Position numbers and translations under genes: made by a program. The notes under the pieces were generated by a model. It was given only the letters and a program-made list of their open reading frames with translations, had not been told where the DNA came from and did no database searches. A DNA stretch of 26,753 bases, from positions 1-26,753 of the forward strand of contig JAHZGA010000014.1 in NCBI GenBank assembly GCA_019421005.1, in the 5' to 3' direction. The DNA is from a bacterium. Its GTDB lineage: Bacteria; Bacillota_I; Bacilli_A; RF39; UBA660. This document shows, piece after piece, positions 20,138 to 26,753 of this stretch. Numbering within the stretch: position 1 is the first letter of the stretch; every line of letters begins with the position of its first letter.

Positions 20138-21982
20138 ATGAAAAAATTTTTATGGTTATTTATTTTATTTATTCCTTTTTTGGTTAAAGCTGATGGAATA
20201 AATAATTACAATATTAATGCCACTGTTTTAGAAAATGGCGATTTATATGTTCAAGAAGTATTTGATTTAGATGGGACTTATAATGGCTTTGAAAGAATTA
20301 TTAATTTTAAAAATAGTTCAGCTCAAGCATTTGATGGTAGTATAGATGCTTTTAATGGTAGTGATATATATAATGGTACTGGAATTATTTTAAAACAGAT
20401 AAGAGCAGTTGATAAAAATGAGTTAGATTTTAATTCACTTAAAACTAGTGGTGATGAATTTAAAAAAGTTAGTTATGCCAATAAAGGAGATTATGGTGTT
20501 TATGCCGAAGAAAATAATGAAAATGGTAGTAGTTATTTAATTTATAATCCAAGTAGTAAAAGAAAAGCTTTTTATGTTGAATATGTTATATCTAATATGG
20601 CAGTTGTTCATAATGATGTAGCTGAAATAGGGTGGAATATTTTTACTTCATTAAATGAAGATGTTAGAAATTTAAAAATTACTATTAATATTCCAAATAA
20701 TCAAAATGAATTACGAGCTTATGCTCATGGTCCATTAACAGGAAATATTGAATTAATTAATAAAAATCAATTTGTTTTAACTTTAGATGAGTTATACCCT
20801 AATGAAGCAATGGATACAAGGTTTGTTTTTGATAAAAATATCATTGTTAATCCTACTAAAGTTACTAAAGAAGATGCTTTAGATAAGATTATAAGTTTAG
20901 AAACTAAAAAAGCAGATGAAGCTAATTTAGCTAGAGATGAAGCTAAAAAAATTGAAAAAGAAAGACAAGTTAAAATTTTAATTGTTATTTGTTTCTGTGC
21001 TATTTATTTAATAGGTTTAGTATTTTTAGTTATAAGATATTATTTAAAAAATGATAAGGAATTAAAACCCGATTTTAATCAAAAATATTTTAGGGATATT
21101 CCAAGTAATTATCATCCAGCAACAGTAGGATATTTATTCAATAAGAAAGTTAGTTCAAATGATTTATCAGCTTCAATTTTAAATTTAATTGATAAAAAAA
21201 TTATTGAAGTTAGTGGGAATGATAAGAAAACTTATAAATTTACTTATGTTTTAAAAGATGCTAGTTTAGATGAAGCTGATAGATATTTAATTAAATTATT
21301 GTTTGGAGAAAAAGATGAAATTTTATTAGAAGATTTTAAAAAGAACGCTAAAAAGAATTATACAAGTTTTTTAGATAAATATGATGCTTGGGTAGGAATT
21401 GAAAGAGTAATAGCTATGGATGAGAATTTCTATGATGCTAAAAATAATTCTTTATATGTTTTATATTTTGTAATTGGAATTATTCTTGGATGTGTTTCTG
21501 TTACTTTAACACCATTTGGATTTTTAGTTGTACTTTTATCCATTATAGCTTTAATATATATTTCTACTTGTAATAAAAGAACCAAAAAAGGAAATGAAGA
21601 ATTTGTTAAATGGAAAGCTTTAAAAAATTTCATGAAAGATTTTAGTATTATTGATAAAAGAGAATTACCAGAAGTTAGTTTATGGGGTAAGTATTTAGTT
21701 TATGCTGTTACTTTAGGATGTGCCGATACTTTAGCCAAAAGTATGAAAGTTAGAGTTCAAGAAATTAAAGACGCTACTTATAATAATTTTGATGTAACTG
21801 ATGTTATTGTTATGAATAATTTTAATCGTATTATTAATGATTCTGTTGTATCCGCGCTCAACAGTGCTAGAAGTGCTAAAAGCATTGCAGAATCAAACTA
21901 CTCATCTGGAGGAGGCTTCGGTGGAGGTTTCTCTGGTGGCGGTGGCTCATTTGGAGGTGGCGGCGGAGGCGGTCGCTTCTAG
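20138..21982 (+). CDS. DUF2207 family membrane protein with Gly-rich tail
   Basis: A 614-residue protein. A signal peptide (MKKFLWLFILFIPFLVKADG) leads to an extracellular DUF2207 beta-domain (about 20-250: INNYNINATVLENGDLYVQEVFDLDG, FNGFERIINF-like strands), then a transmembrane helix (about 278-300), a cytosolic winged-helix-like region (YHPATVGYLFNKKVSSNDLSASILNLIDKKIIEV), a pair of transmembrane helices (about 438-475), a cytosolic domain and a final Gly/Ser/Phe-rich tail (about 588-614, GGGFGGGFSGGGG). The tail is typical of the family. ATG 20138 has AGGAGG upstream. Co-oriented with lemA, its usual partner. Biochemical role unknown. Confidence 0.9.
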   Translation: MKKFLWLFILFIPFLVKADGINNYNINATVLENGDLYVQEVFDLDGTYNGFERIINFKNSSAQAFDGSIDAFNGSDIYNGTGIILKQIRAVDKNELDFNSLKTSGDEFKKVSYANKGDYGVYAEENNENGSSYLIYNPSSKRKAFYVEYVISNMAVVHNDVAEIGWNIFTSLNEDVRNLKITINIPNNQNELRAYAHGPLTGNIELINKNQFVLTLDELYPNEAMDTRFVFDKNIIVNPTKVTKEDALDKIISLETKKADEANLARDEAKKIEKERQVKILIVICFCAIYLIGLVFLVIRYYLKNDKELKPDFNQKYFRDIPSNYHPATVGYLFNKKVSSNDLSASILNLIDKKIIEVSGNDKKTYKFTYVLKDASLDEADRYLIKLLFGEKDEILLEDFKKNAKKNYTSFLDKYDAWVGIERVIAMDENFYDAKNNSLYVLYFVIGIILGCVSVTLTPFGFLVVLLSIIALIYISTCNKRTKKGNEEFVKWKALKNFMKDFSIIDKRELPEVSLWGKYLVYAVTLGCADTLAKSMKVRVQEIKDATYNNFDVTDVIVMNNFNRIINDSVVSALNSARSAKSIAESNYSSGGGFGGGFSGGGGSFGGGGGGGRF

Positions 21983-21984
21983 AT

Positions 21985-22011
21985 AAAAATGGTACTAAAA
22001 GTATCATTTTT
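21985..22011 (+). terminator. Intrinsic terminator of the lemA-DUF2207 operon
   Basis: AAAAATGGTACT (21985-21996), loop AAA, AGTATCATTTTT (22000-22011): a 12-bp stem with one G-U pair. The T-run is mostly within the stem. Confidence 0.6.
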
Positions 22012-22044
22012 GTTACCTTATAAAAAATGTTAAATGGAGGAAAT

Positions 22045-22965
22045 ATGAAAAAAGGATTTACATTAATTGAGTTATTAGCTGTAATAACCATTTTAGCTAT
22101 AATAGCTTTAATAATTGTACCAGTTACTCTTAATCTTGTTAAAAAAAGTAAAATAAAATCTTTAGAAACAAGTGCTTATGGTTTAATAGATTCTGCTGAA
22201 TATTATAAGTCAAGTGCTTTATTAAATAAAAATAAAAAATACCCTAAAACTTTTGAAAGTTCTAATAACTATGAGGGTTTAGAAATAAAAGGCGAGAAGA
22301 AAGATGGAATTGTTAAAATTCATAAAGATGGAAAAATAGCTGTCGCACTTTATGATAATAACAATTGTGCTTATAAAAGTAAAGATGAAGATGAGGTAAC
22401 AGTTGAAGAAGGTGTAGATAAAGATGCTTGTATAAATAAGTTAATTGTTCCTATATGTGTATTTAAGTCAGGTACTATATATGAGTGTGATGTAAATGAT
22501 GAAGTAACTAAAGAATTTTATTTAGTTGAAGAAACAAGTGATACTTCAATATTTATGTTGACTACTAATTTAGATGATAATGTTTATACATGGAGTGAAA
22601 CTGACGCAAAAATAAAGAGTTTAAATACTGATTGGAGTAATGTTAAAGTTAGTATTCCAACCTCTGATAATGTTAGTCGTATAAGTTCTGAATATAATTG
22701 TTGGACTAAATCAACTCCAGATGGTCCTCTTACTGAAATAAATTCTCAATATAATCCGGTAATAACTCCACGAAGTAATATTTTTGATGATGTAATAGCA
22801 AGCCCGGTTGTACCTGAACCACCTGATTGCACATGTGTAAAAATTGTTGGTGATAACAATTGGGCTTGTATAGATGGACCAAATAGTTCTAATAACAGAT
22901 ATCCTATAAGGCCAACAATAATAGTATCTAAATCATTAGTTAAAACATCAGTTAATAATACTTAA
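22045..22965 (+). CDS. Prepilin-like protein with large C-terminal domain (copy 1)
   Basis: A 306-residue protein with the prepilin leader MKKG and FTLIELLAVITIL, predicted cleavage after G4, glutamate at +5 and a hydrophobic helix to about residue 30. A middle domain (FESSNNYEGLEIKGEKKDG then VALYDNNNCAYKSK) is followed by a domain starting VPICVFKSGTIYECDVNDEVTKEFYLVE. The last part, WSNVKVSIPTSDNVSRISSEYNCWTKSTP and YPIRPTIIVSKSLVK, recalls C-type-lectin or FGE-like folds with IPT...W...RP signatures; this is inference. An in-frame ATG at 22027 is possible, but GGAGG fits ATG 22045. It is followed 10 bp later by a paralogue. Much larger than a major pilin, so a pilus tip or adhesin-like minor pilin is plausible. 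Confidence 0.88.
   Translation: MKKGFTLIELLAVITILAIIALIIVPVTLNLVKKSKIKSLETSAYGLIDSAEYYKSSALLNKNKKYPKTFESSNNYEGLEIKGEKKDGIVKIHKDGKIAVALYDNNNCAYKSKDEDEVTVEEGVDKDACINKLIVPICVFKSGTIYECDVNDEVTKEFYLVEETSDTSIFMLTTNLDDNVYTWSETDAKIKSLNTDWSNVKVSIPTSDNVSRISSEYNCWTKSTPDGPLTEINSQYNPVITPRSNIFDDVIASPVVPEPPDCTCVKIVGDNNWACIDGPNSSNNRYPIRPTIIVSKSLVKTSVNNT
22475..22530 (+). repeat. 56-nt block identical in the two tandem prepilin genes
   Basis: The block from CTATATATGAGTGTGATG to TTTAGTTGAA at 22475-22530 is repeated without any difference at 23400-23455, encoding IYECDVNDEVTKEFYLVE in both paralogues. Flanking sequence has diverged, including at silent sites, so this block points to gene conversion or strong local constraint. 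Confidence 0.9.
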
Positions 22966-22975
22966 GGGAGGAAAT

Positions 22976-23929
22976 ATGAAAAAAGGGTTTACATTAATTG
23001 AGTTATTAGCTGTAATAATTATATTATCGATAATAGCTTTAATAGCTGTTCCAGTTATATTTAATATAATTGAAAATAGTAGAGATAATGCTTTAAAAAA
23101 TAGTGCTTCTGGTTTAATAAGAGCTGCTAGTTATTATCGTTCTAGTAATTCATTTGAAAATATAAAAATAAAAACTTTTGAAAGTTCTAATGATTATGAT
23201 GGCTTAGAAATAAAAGGTGAAAAGAAAAAAGGAGTTGTTAATGTTTATAAGAATGGGGATACTTCAGTTGCAATTTATGATAATAATAAATGCGCTTATA
23301 AAACTAAAAAAGGTAATAAAATTTTATTAGAAAAAGTAGTCAGCATCGATGAATGTTTAAATAAGTTAGTTGTTCCTATATGTGTGTTTAAGGAAAATTC
23401 TATATATGAGTGTGATGTAAATGATGAAGTAACTAAAGAATTTTATTTAGTTGAAAATAATAATAGTAAAGATGTTACTTTGCTATTTAGTTCTGAAATA
23501 GATGATAATAATTATAGTTTTGATGAGGCAAAAAACAAAATATATGAATTAAGAACTGCTTGGACTAATATAGGAAATGGTGTTAATATTCCTACTGAAA
23601 CACATGTTAGGTATTTAATTAATAAAGATAAAAATTTAATAGCAAATGCTAGTTTTTGGACCAAAACTTATTATGATAGTTATCAATCTGCTCCAGTAAA
23701 AAATGATTATAATAAAAAGACAATTATTAAAGAGAAAATATATAATAATATAACTGCATCTTTTATGGCATCAGAAATTGCATGTCCAGATGGAGCTGAT
23801 GCTATGTATGCAGTAGAAAATGGAAATTTAGAAATGACTTGTGATAATTCATATGCAAAATATCCATTAAGACCAACAATAACAATATTAAAAAGCTTAA
23901 TTGAATTTCCACAAAATGAAAGTGTTTAA
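22976..23929 (+). CDS. Prepilin-like protein with large C-terminal domain (copy 2)
   Basis: A 317-residue paralogue of the preceding gene: MKKG, FTLIELLAVIIILSIIALIAVPVIF, FESSNDYDGLEIKGEKKKG, VAIYDNNKCAYKTK, VPICVFKENSIYECDVNDEVTKEFYLVE, then the divergent C-terminal part with WTNIGNGVNIPTETHVRYLI, SFWTKTYYDSY and YPLRPTITILKSLIE. It keeps the same cysteine layout in the conserved half. ATG 22976 follows GGGAGG, 10 bp after copy 1, so the two are in one operon. The C-terminal halves differ much more than the N-terminal halves, as expected if the exposed tips recognise different targets. No assembly genes are nearby. Confidence 0.88.
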   Translation: MKKGFTLIELLAVIIILSIIALIAVPVIFNIIENSRDNALKNSASGLIRAASYYRSSNSFENIKIKTFESSNDYDGLEIKGEKKKGVVNVYKNGDTSVAIYDNNKCAYKTKKGNKILLEKVVSIDECLNKLVVPICVFKENSIYECDVNDEVTKEFYLVENNNSKDVTLLFSSEIDDNNYSFDEAKNKIYELRTAWTNIGNGVNIPTETHVRYLINKDKNLIANASFWTKTYYDSYQSAPVKNDYNKKTIIKEKIYNNITASFMASEIACPDGADAMYAVENGNLEMTCDNSYAKYPLRPTITILKSLIEFPQNESV

Positions 23930-23962
23930 AAATAGTATATTTCATAATGAAATATACTATTT
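23930..23962. terminator. Perfect 14-bp hairpin between converging genes
   Basis: AAATAGTATATTTC (23930-23943), loop ATAAT, GAAATATACTATTT (23949-23962). It starts at the base after the prepilin stop and contains the stop of the minus-strand gene. There is no long T-run on either strand, so bidirectional termination is likely but not certain. Confidence 0.6.
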
Positions 23963-24610
23963 ATATGCATTAATTAAGATTATTAAGAACGATAATAGAC
24001 TAAAGAATGCGGTGATACCAGCTAATATAACAGCATCGATAAATGCAGCTTGGTCTATTTTAAAATGCTCTTCTACAAAATTATTTCCTTTAGGAGATAG
24101 AACTTTAGCATAACCATTTTGTTGACCACCAAGACTTACAGGTTCTTCTTCAGGGATTAAACTTTTGGCAATTTCTTCTTGTTTTTCTAAAGGAAGATTA
24201 ATAAATCTTAAATATGTTTCATCATTCATTCCTAAATCTTCTTTTGAATATTTAGAATGAGGTTTTAAGTCTTGAATAGGATTAGAAAAATTACTTTCTA
24301 AACTGTTATCTTGAACAAATATAGGTTGTACATTGTTATTTTCTAAAGTAGTATTTGTAACAATTGGTTGAACATCATTTAAATTATTATCTTGAAAAAA
24401 CGGTTGAACATCATTTAAATTATTATCTTGGAAAAATGGTTGAACATTACTCAAATTACTATTTTGAGAAAATGACTGATTTAAATTACTATTTTGAACA
24501 AAAGGTTCAGGGTTACTATTTGGAATAGTATTATTAAAAACTTGTCCATTATTTTCAGATGGTAAACTAGGTATTTGTTTAAAAATATCTAAATAATCGT
24601 TATCATTCAT
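23957..24610 (-). CDS. Tail-anchored Asn/Gln-rich repeat protein, hypothetical
   Basis: A 217-residue protein. The N-terminal half is low-complexity, Asn/Gln/Pro-rich and probably disordered, with three 12-residue repeats of the form NDVQPFFQDNNL. A conserved-looking stretch follows (YSKEDLGMNDETYLRFINLPLEKQEEIAKSLI), then a single C-terminal hydrophobic helix (AAFIDAVILAGITAFFSLLSFLIILI) ending in NAYK. The layout suggests a protein anchored by its tail with the bulk in the cytosol. ATG at 24608-24610 is chosen for TAGGTGAT upstream; a start further upstream (24658) lies in the promoter. Family not recognised. Confidence 0.75.
   Translation of the reverse strand: MNDNDYLDIFKQIPSLPSENNGQVFNNTIPNSNPEPFVQNSNLNQSFSQNSNLSNVQPFFQDNNLNDVQPFFQDNNLNDVQPIVTNTTLENNNVQPIFVQDNSLESNFSNPIQDLKPHSKYSKEDLGMNDETYLRFINLPLEKQEEIAKSLIPEEEPVSLGGQQNGYAKVLSPKGNNFVEEHFKIDQAAFIDAVILAGITAFFSLLSFLIILINAYK
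24366..24473 (-). repeat. Three 36-nt tandem repeats in the tail-anchored protein gene
   Basis: Units begin at 24366, 24402 and 24438 on the plus strand with GGTTGAACAT. The first two differ at only a few positions; the third is more diverged. They encode 12-residue repeats. Confidence 0.9.
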
Positions 24611-24629
24611 ATAATCACCTACTATAGGT

Positions 24630-24658
24630 ATTATAGAATAATTTAAGGATAAATACAA
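24630..24658 (-). promoter_or_regulatory. Sigma-A promoter of the tail-anchored protein gene
   Basis: Minus strand TTGTAT (plus 24653-24658), a 17-bp spacer and TATAAT (plus 24630-24635). Confidence 0.6.
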
Positions 24659-24694
24659 TAGAAAATTAAAAAAACTTCAAAATAAAAAAGGAAA

Positions 24695-24723
24695 TTGACA
24701 ACTTTTATTTAATTATATTAATA
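24695..24723 (+). promoter_or_regulatory. Promoter of the secreted coiled-coil protein gene
   Basis: A consensus TTGACA at 24695-24700. The -10 is ambiguous: TTAATA at 17-bp spacing or TATTAA at 15-bp spacing. Confidence 0.45.
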
Positions 24724-24736
24724 GGGAGGTGAGAGG

Positions 24737-26287
24737 TTGAAAAGATTTTTATTGATTATTATTCTATTTTTAAGTTTTATTAATGTAGAAGCAAAAACAT
24801 ATTATTCTCCATATACTGATTATAGTGATTTTCAAGAAGAAAAAATTGAAGAAAGTGATATTGTTTCTGTAAAAAAAGAAAGACGTTATAAATTCTATCA
24901 GATTAACAAAGTAATAGGAAATTATCTACCTTTAGGTAAAACATCTAAATTATATCCTGAAATAGATGAAACTGATTTTTATCAAACGGAATTTAGTAAT
25001 TGGCTTCCACATAAACCAGCATATGAAATAAATAGAGTTATTGAAACTAAAAAGGGTTATAGTTACCGTGATTTAATTAAAACTAAATATTTACAATTTT
25101 ATGATTTACAAGGTGGGAATGGTTTAGTTATAAGTGAATTGGAAATATTTAATAAAGATAATAAAATAGATTATCAAGTTATAGACCAAAATCAAGATTT
25201 TATAAATCGTTTAAAAGATGGTAATTATTATGATAATAGTAATTTAATTGCTAATGGGAGTAAAATAATAATTGATTTACAAGGTGAATATGAATTAGAT
25301 GATTTAACAGTTAAAATATATTTATATGATGAAACTGATACTCAAAAAAATATTAAAATTTATTATACTGGAAGTGAGAAATTTGCTAATGACATAGTTG
25401 CAAGTTTAAGTTATATTCATTGTTTTACTTATAGTGATGTAAATGAAATAGAACCATTTATTTATACAAGTAAAGATTTATATAAGTATTCTTCAAAATA
25501 TACTTCAAAAATTTATAGTTTAGAATATCCTTCAGAAAAAGAAGGAAGAAAAATTACTAAAGAAACTTTATATCGTTATAATGATATTGTTTATAGGCAC
25601 TACCGCAATGATAAAACATATTTAGATGGATATTATCTTAAATCTGATGGTTTTATAAAAGATACATCTCAATTTAAAGATTTTTATTCATATCGAATAA
25701 GAGATAAAGTTGTTCTTGATGATAACTTAATTTTTAAAGATAAAAAAAGAACAATAAAAGATCTTGTTTTAGAAACAACAACTGATGATATAAAAATTGA
25801 AAGTGATTTTGATATTAATAAAAATGGTAAATATCAAATTAAATTTATATTACCATTTAAATCAATTACTAAAACTGCTACTGTTGATATTTTAAAAAAT
25901 AATCTTAATGAATTAAATAGTAAATTAAATTCTGTTGAAGAAGAATTAAAAGAAAATAAAGATGAGTATAATAAAAAAGTTAATGAAATAAAAAAATTAC
26001 AAGATGTTATAAAAAACTTAAAAGATAATGATGTAGATGATGAAAAATTAAATAAATACCGTAAACAATTAAAAGATTTAAAAAATGATGTTGATGGAAT
26101 TGTAACTAAAATTAATAATTTAGAAAAAAAGAAAAAAGGGTATAATAATGAATTAAAAAAGATAGTTAATAATAATAAAATTGATACTAACCTTATTAAA
26201 AATATTTTATGGTTAATAATATTATTACTTGTTATTTTAATTGGATGTTATTTAATAAGAATGAAAAAAATGTCATATCAAAAATAA
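24737..26287 (+). CDS. Secreted, C-terminally membrane-anchored coiled-coil protein, hypothetical
   Basis: A 516-residue protein starting with TTG at 24737 behind GGGAGGTGA. A signal peptide (KRFLLIIILFLSFINVEA) is followed by a beta-rich extracellular region. One segment (YLQFYDLQGGNGLVISELEIFN to IIIDLQGEYELDDLTVKIYLYD) has the look of a discoidin/F5-8C-type jelly roll; this is a weak inference. A long coiled coil (about 388-480, LNSKLNSVEEELKENKDEYNKKVNEIKKLQ onwards) leads to a C-terminal transmembrane helix (ILWLIILLLVILIGCYLI) and a short basic tail. The coiled coil would act as a stalk holding the N-terminal domain away from the membrane. Aromatic residues, Tyr especially, are abundant in the N-terminal 130 residues. 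Family not recognised; a surface binding or envelope-structure role is plausible. Confidence 0.8.
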   Translation: MKRFLLIIILFLSFINVEAKTYYSPYTDYSDFQEEKIEESDIVSVKKERRYKFYQINKVIGNYLPLGKTSKLYPEIDETDFYQTEFSNWLPHKPAYEINRVIETKKGYSYRDLIKTKYLQFYDLQGGNGLVISELEIFNKDNKIDYQVIDQNQDFINRLKDGNYYDNSNLIANGSKIIIDLQGEYELDDLTVKIYLYDETDTQKNIKIYYTGSEKFANDIVASLSYIHCFTYSDVNEIEPFIYTSKDLYKYSSKYTSKIYSLEYPSEKEGRKITKETLYRYNDIVYRHYRNDKTYLDGYYLKSDGFIKDTSQFKDFYSYRIRDKVVLDDNLIFKDKKRTIKDLVLETTTDDIKIESDFDINKNGKYQIKFILPFKSITKTATVDILKNNLNELNSKLNSVEEELKENKDEYNKKVNEIKKLQDVIKNLKDNDVDDEKLNKYRKQLKDLKNDVDGIVTKINNLEKKKKGYNNELKKIVNNNKIDTNLIKNILWLIILLLVILIGCYLIRMKKMSYQK

Positions 26288-26352
26288 TTCTACTTTTGTC
26301 GATTTGGTATAAAATTAAAATTATATGTGCTAAAGTATAACAGGGTGAGATA

Positions 26353-26700
26353 ATGCTTAATATCAATATGGAGTTTCGGAAAGGTATTTTATTTGTAAGA
26401 TTAGAAGGGGAATTAACAAAAAAAACATATGAAAAGTTAAATGAGGAAATAACTATGTTGATTAAAGAAAATGGTATTAGGAATGTTGTTTTTAATGTTG
26501 AAAACTTATATAAAATTGATATGAAGGGAATTAGCTTTTTATACTATAACTATGAGTTATGTAACTATAATAATGGTAAAATGTTAGTTTGTGGTTTAAA
26601 AAATGATAATGTTAAAATTAAGTTGAAAAAAAGTCGCCTTTTAAATTATATGTTTGAAGTAAGTGATGAATTAAGTGCTATTAAAACGATTAATATTTAG
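26353..26700 (+). CDS. SpoIIAA-like STAS domain protein (anti-anti-sigma factor type)
   Basis: A 115-residue single STAS domain matching SpoIIAA along its length: EFRKGILFVRLEGELTKKTYEKLNE (GELD-like), IRNVVFNVENLYKID, GKMLVCGLKNDNVKIKLKKSRLLNYMFEV. In B. subtilis SpoIIAA frees sigma-F by binding SpoIIAB and is switched off by phosphorylation of Ser58 in MDSSG. Here that site reads I55-D56-M57-K58-G59, so neither serine is present and SpoIIAB-type phosphorylation at this position is impossible. ATG 26353 follows AGGGTGAG. The window ends 53 bp downstream, so the expected spoIIAB and sigF partners cannot be checked. It may be a true SpoIIAA with altered control or another STAS antagonist, hence no gene symbol. 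Confidence 0.75.
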   Translation: MLNINMEFRKGILFVRLEGELTKKTYEKLNEEITMLIKENGIRNVVFNVENLYKIDMKGISFLYYNYELCNYNNGKMLVCGLKNDNVKIKLKKSRLLNYMFEVSDELSAIKTINI

Positions 26701-26753
26701 GAGACTCTTATAATAAAAACTAGATAGTCAAGTAATACAAAATTTGATATGAT

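Noticed and set aside
21876..22091. Minus-strand frame across the Gly-rich tail and prepilin start
   Set aside because: It lies antisense to two well-supported genes, has no ribosome site, and results from the Gly-codon run.
26290..26345. Sigma-H or sigma-A promoter for the SpoIIAA-like gene
   Set aside because: A TATAAC at 26336 has no acceptable -35, and no RnAGGAwWW-like sigma-H element is present; too weak to annotate.
26701..26753. A new gene or promoter start at the right edge (AGGAG at 26699-26703; TGaTATGAT at 26745-26753)
   Set aside because: No start codon follows the AGGAG in a usable frame, and the -10-like box is cut by the window edge with a poor -35.

Overview
The window is a very AT-rich, tightly packed chromosomal segment of a low-GC Gram-positive (Bacillota) bacterium. 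UGA is read as stop: for example the serine-hydrolase gene ends in TGA at 2177-2179, and tryptophan is encoded by TGG, so it is not a Mycoplasma/Spiroplasma-type code. AGGAGG-type ribosome sites, consensus sigma-A promoters (often with an extended -10), a CIRCE/HrcA heat-shock operon, an SspI-type spore protein behind a sigma-G-like promoter and a SpoIIAA-like STAS protein all point to a Bacilli-like lineage that sporulates or descends from spore formers. The unusual gene order and the cytosolic leucine-rich repeat and prepilin paralogues suggest an uncultured, possibly gut-associated Bacilli relative. That placement is inference. No rRNA, tRNA, IS element or CRISPR array was seen.

Layout. 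1-950: the tail of an upstream gene with its terminator, then a two-gene unit (a pseudo-zincin-like protein and a 55-residue protein). 980-3001: a serine beta-lactamase-fold hydrolase and recX. 3000-9696: the heat-shock operon hrcA-grpE-dnaK-pepF-dnaJ, driven by a consensus promoter inside a CIRCE element and closed by a terminator. GrpE carries a 30-cysteine metallothionein-like repeat at its N terminus, and an M3 oligopeptidase gene sits between dnaK and dnaJ. 9727-12794: three tandem paralogous cytosolic BspA-type leucine-rich-repeat proteins in one operon. 12789-13376: frr with its own promoter. 13393-13662: rpmB on the minus strand with promoter and terminator. 13716-17011: dnaE (short, with a dismantled PHP site) and a small prepilin.

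17019-19257 (minus strand) looks like a decaying cluster. It holds a MerR-type promoter with a 19-bp spacer and a perfect dyad, a small Cys-rich membrane protein lacking an AUG start, a MerR-family regulator broken by a one-base shift, an orphan reading-frame fragment and a degenerate VirD4/TraG-like ATPase. 19247-19501: sspI with a sigma-G-like promoter. 19557-22011: lemA and a DUF2207 membrane protein. 22045-23929: two tandem prepilin-like paralogues sharing an identical 56-nt block. 23957-24610 (minus): a tail-anchored Asn/Gln-rich repeat protein. 24737-26287: a secreted, membrane-anchored coiled-coil protein. 26353-26700: a SpoIIAA-like antagonist lacking the phospho-serine.

The most interesting items are the cysteine-repeat GrpE, which puts a candidate metal or redox module directly on the DnaK nucleotide-exchange factor, and the MerR-type promoter with its Cys-rich small protein and broken regulator. 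A recurring architectural feature is that intrinsic terminators are built over the stop codons.
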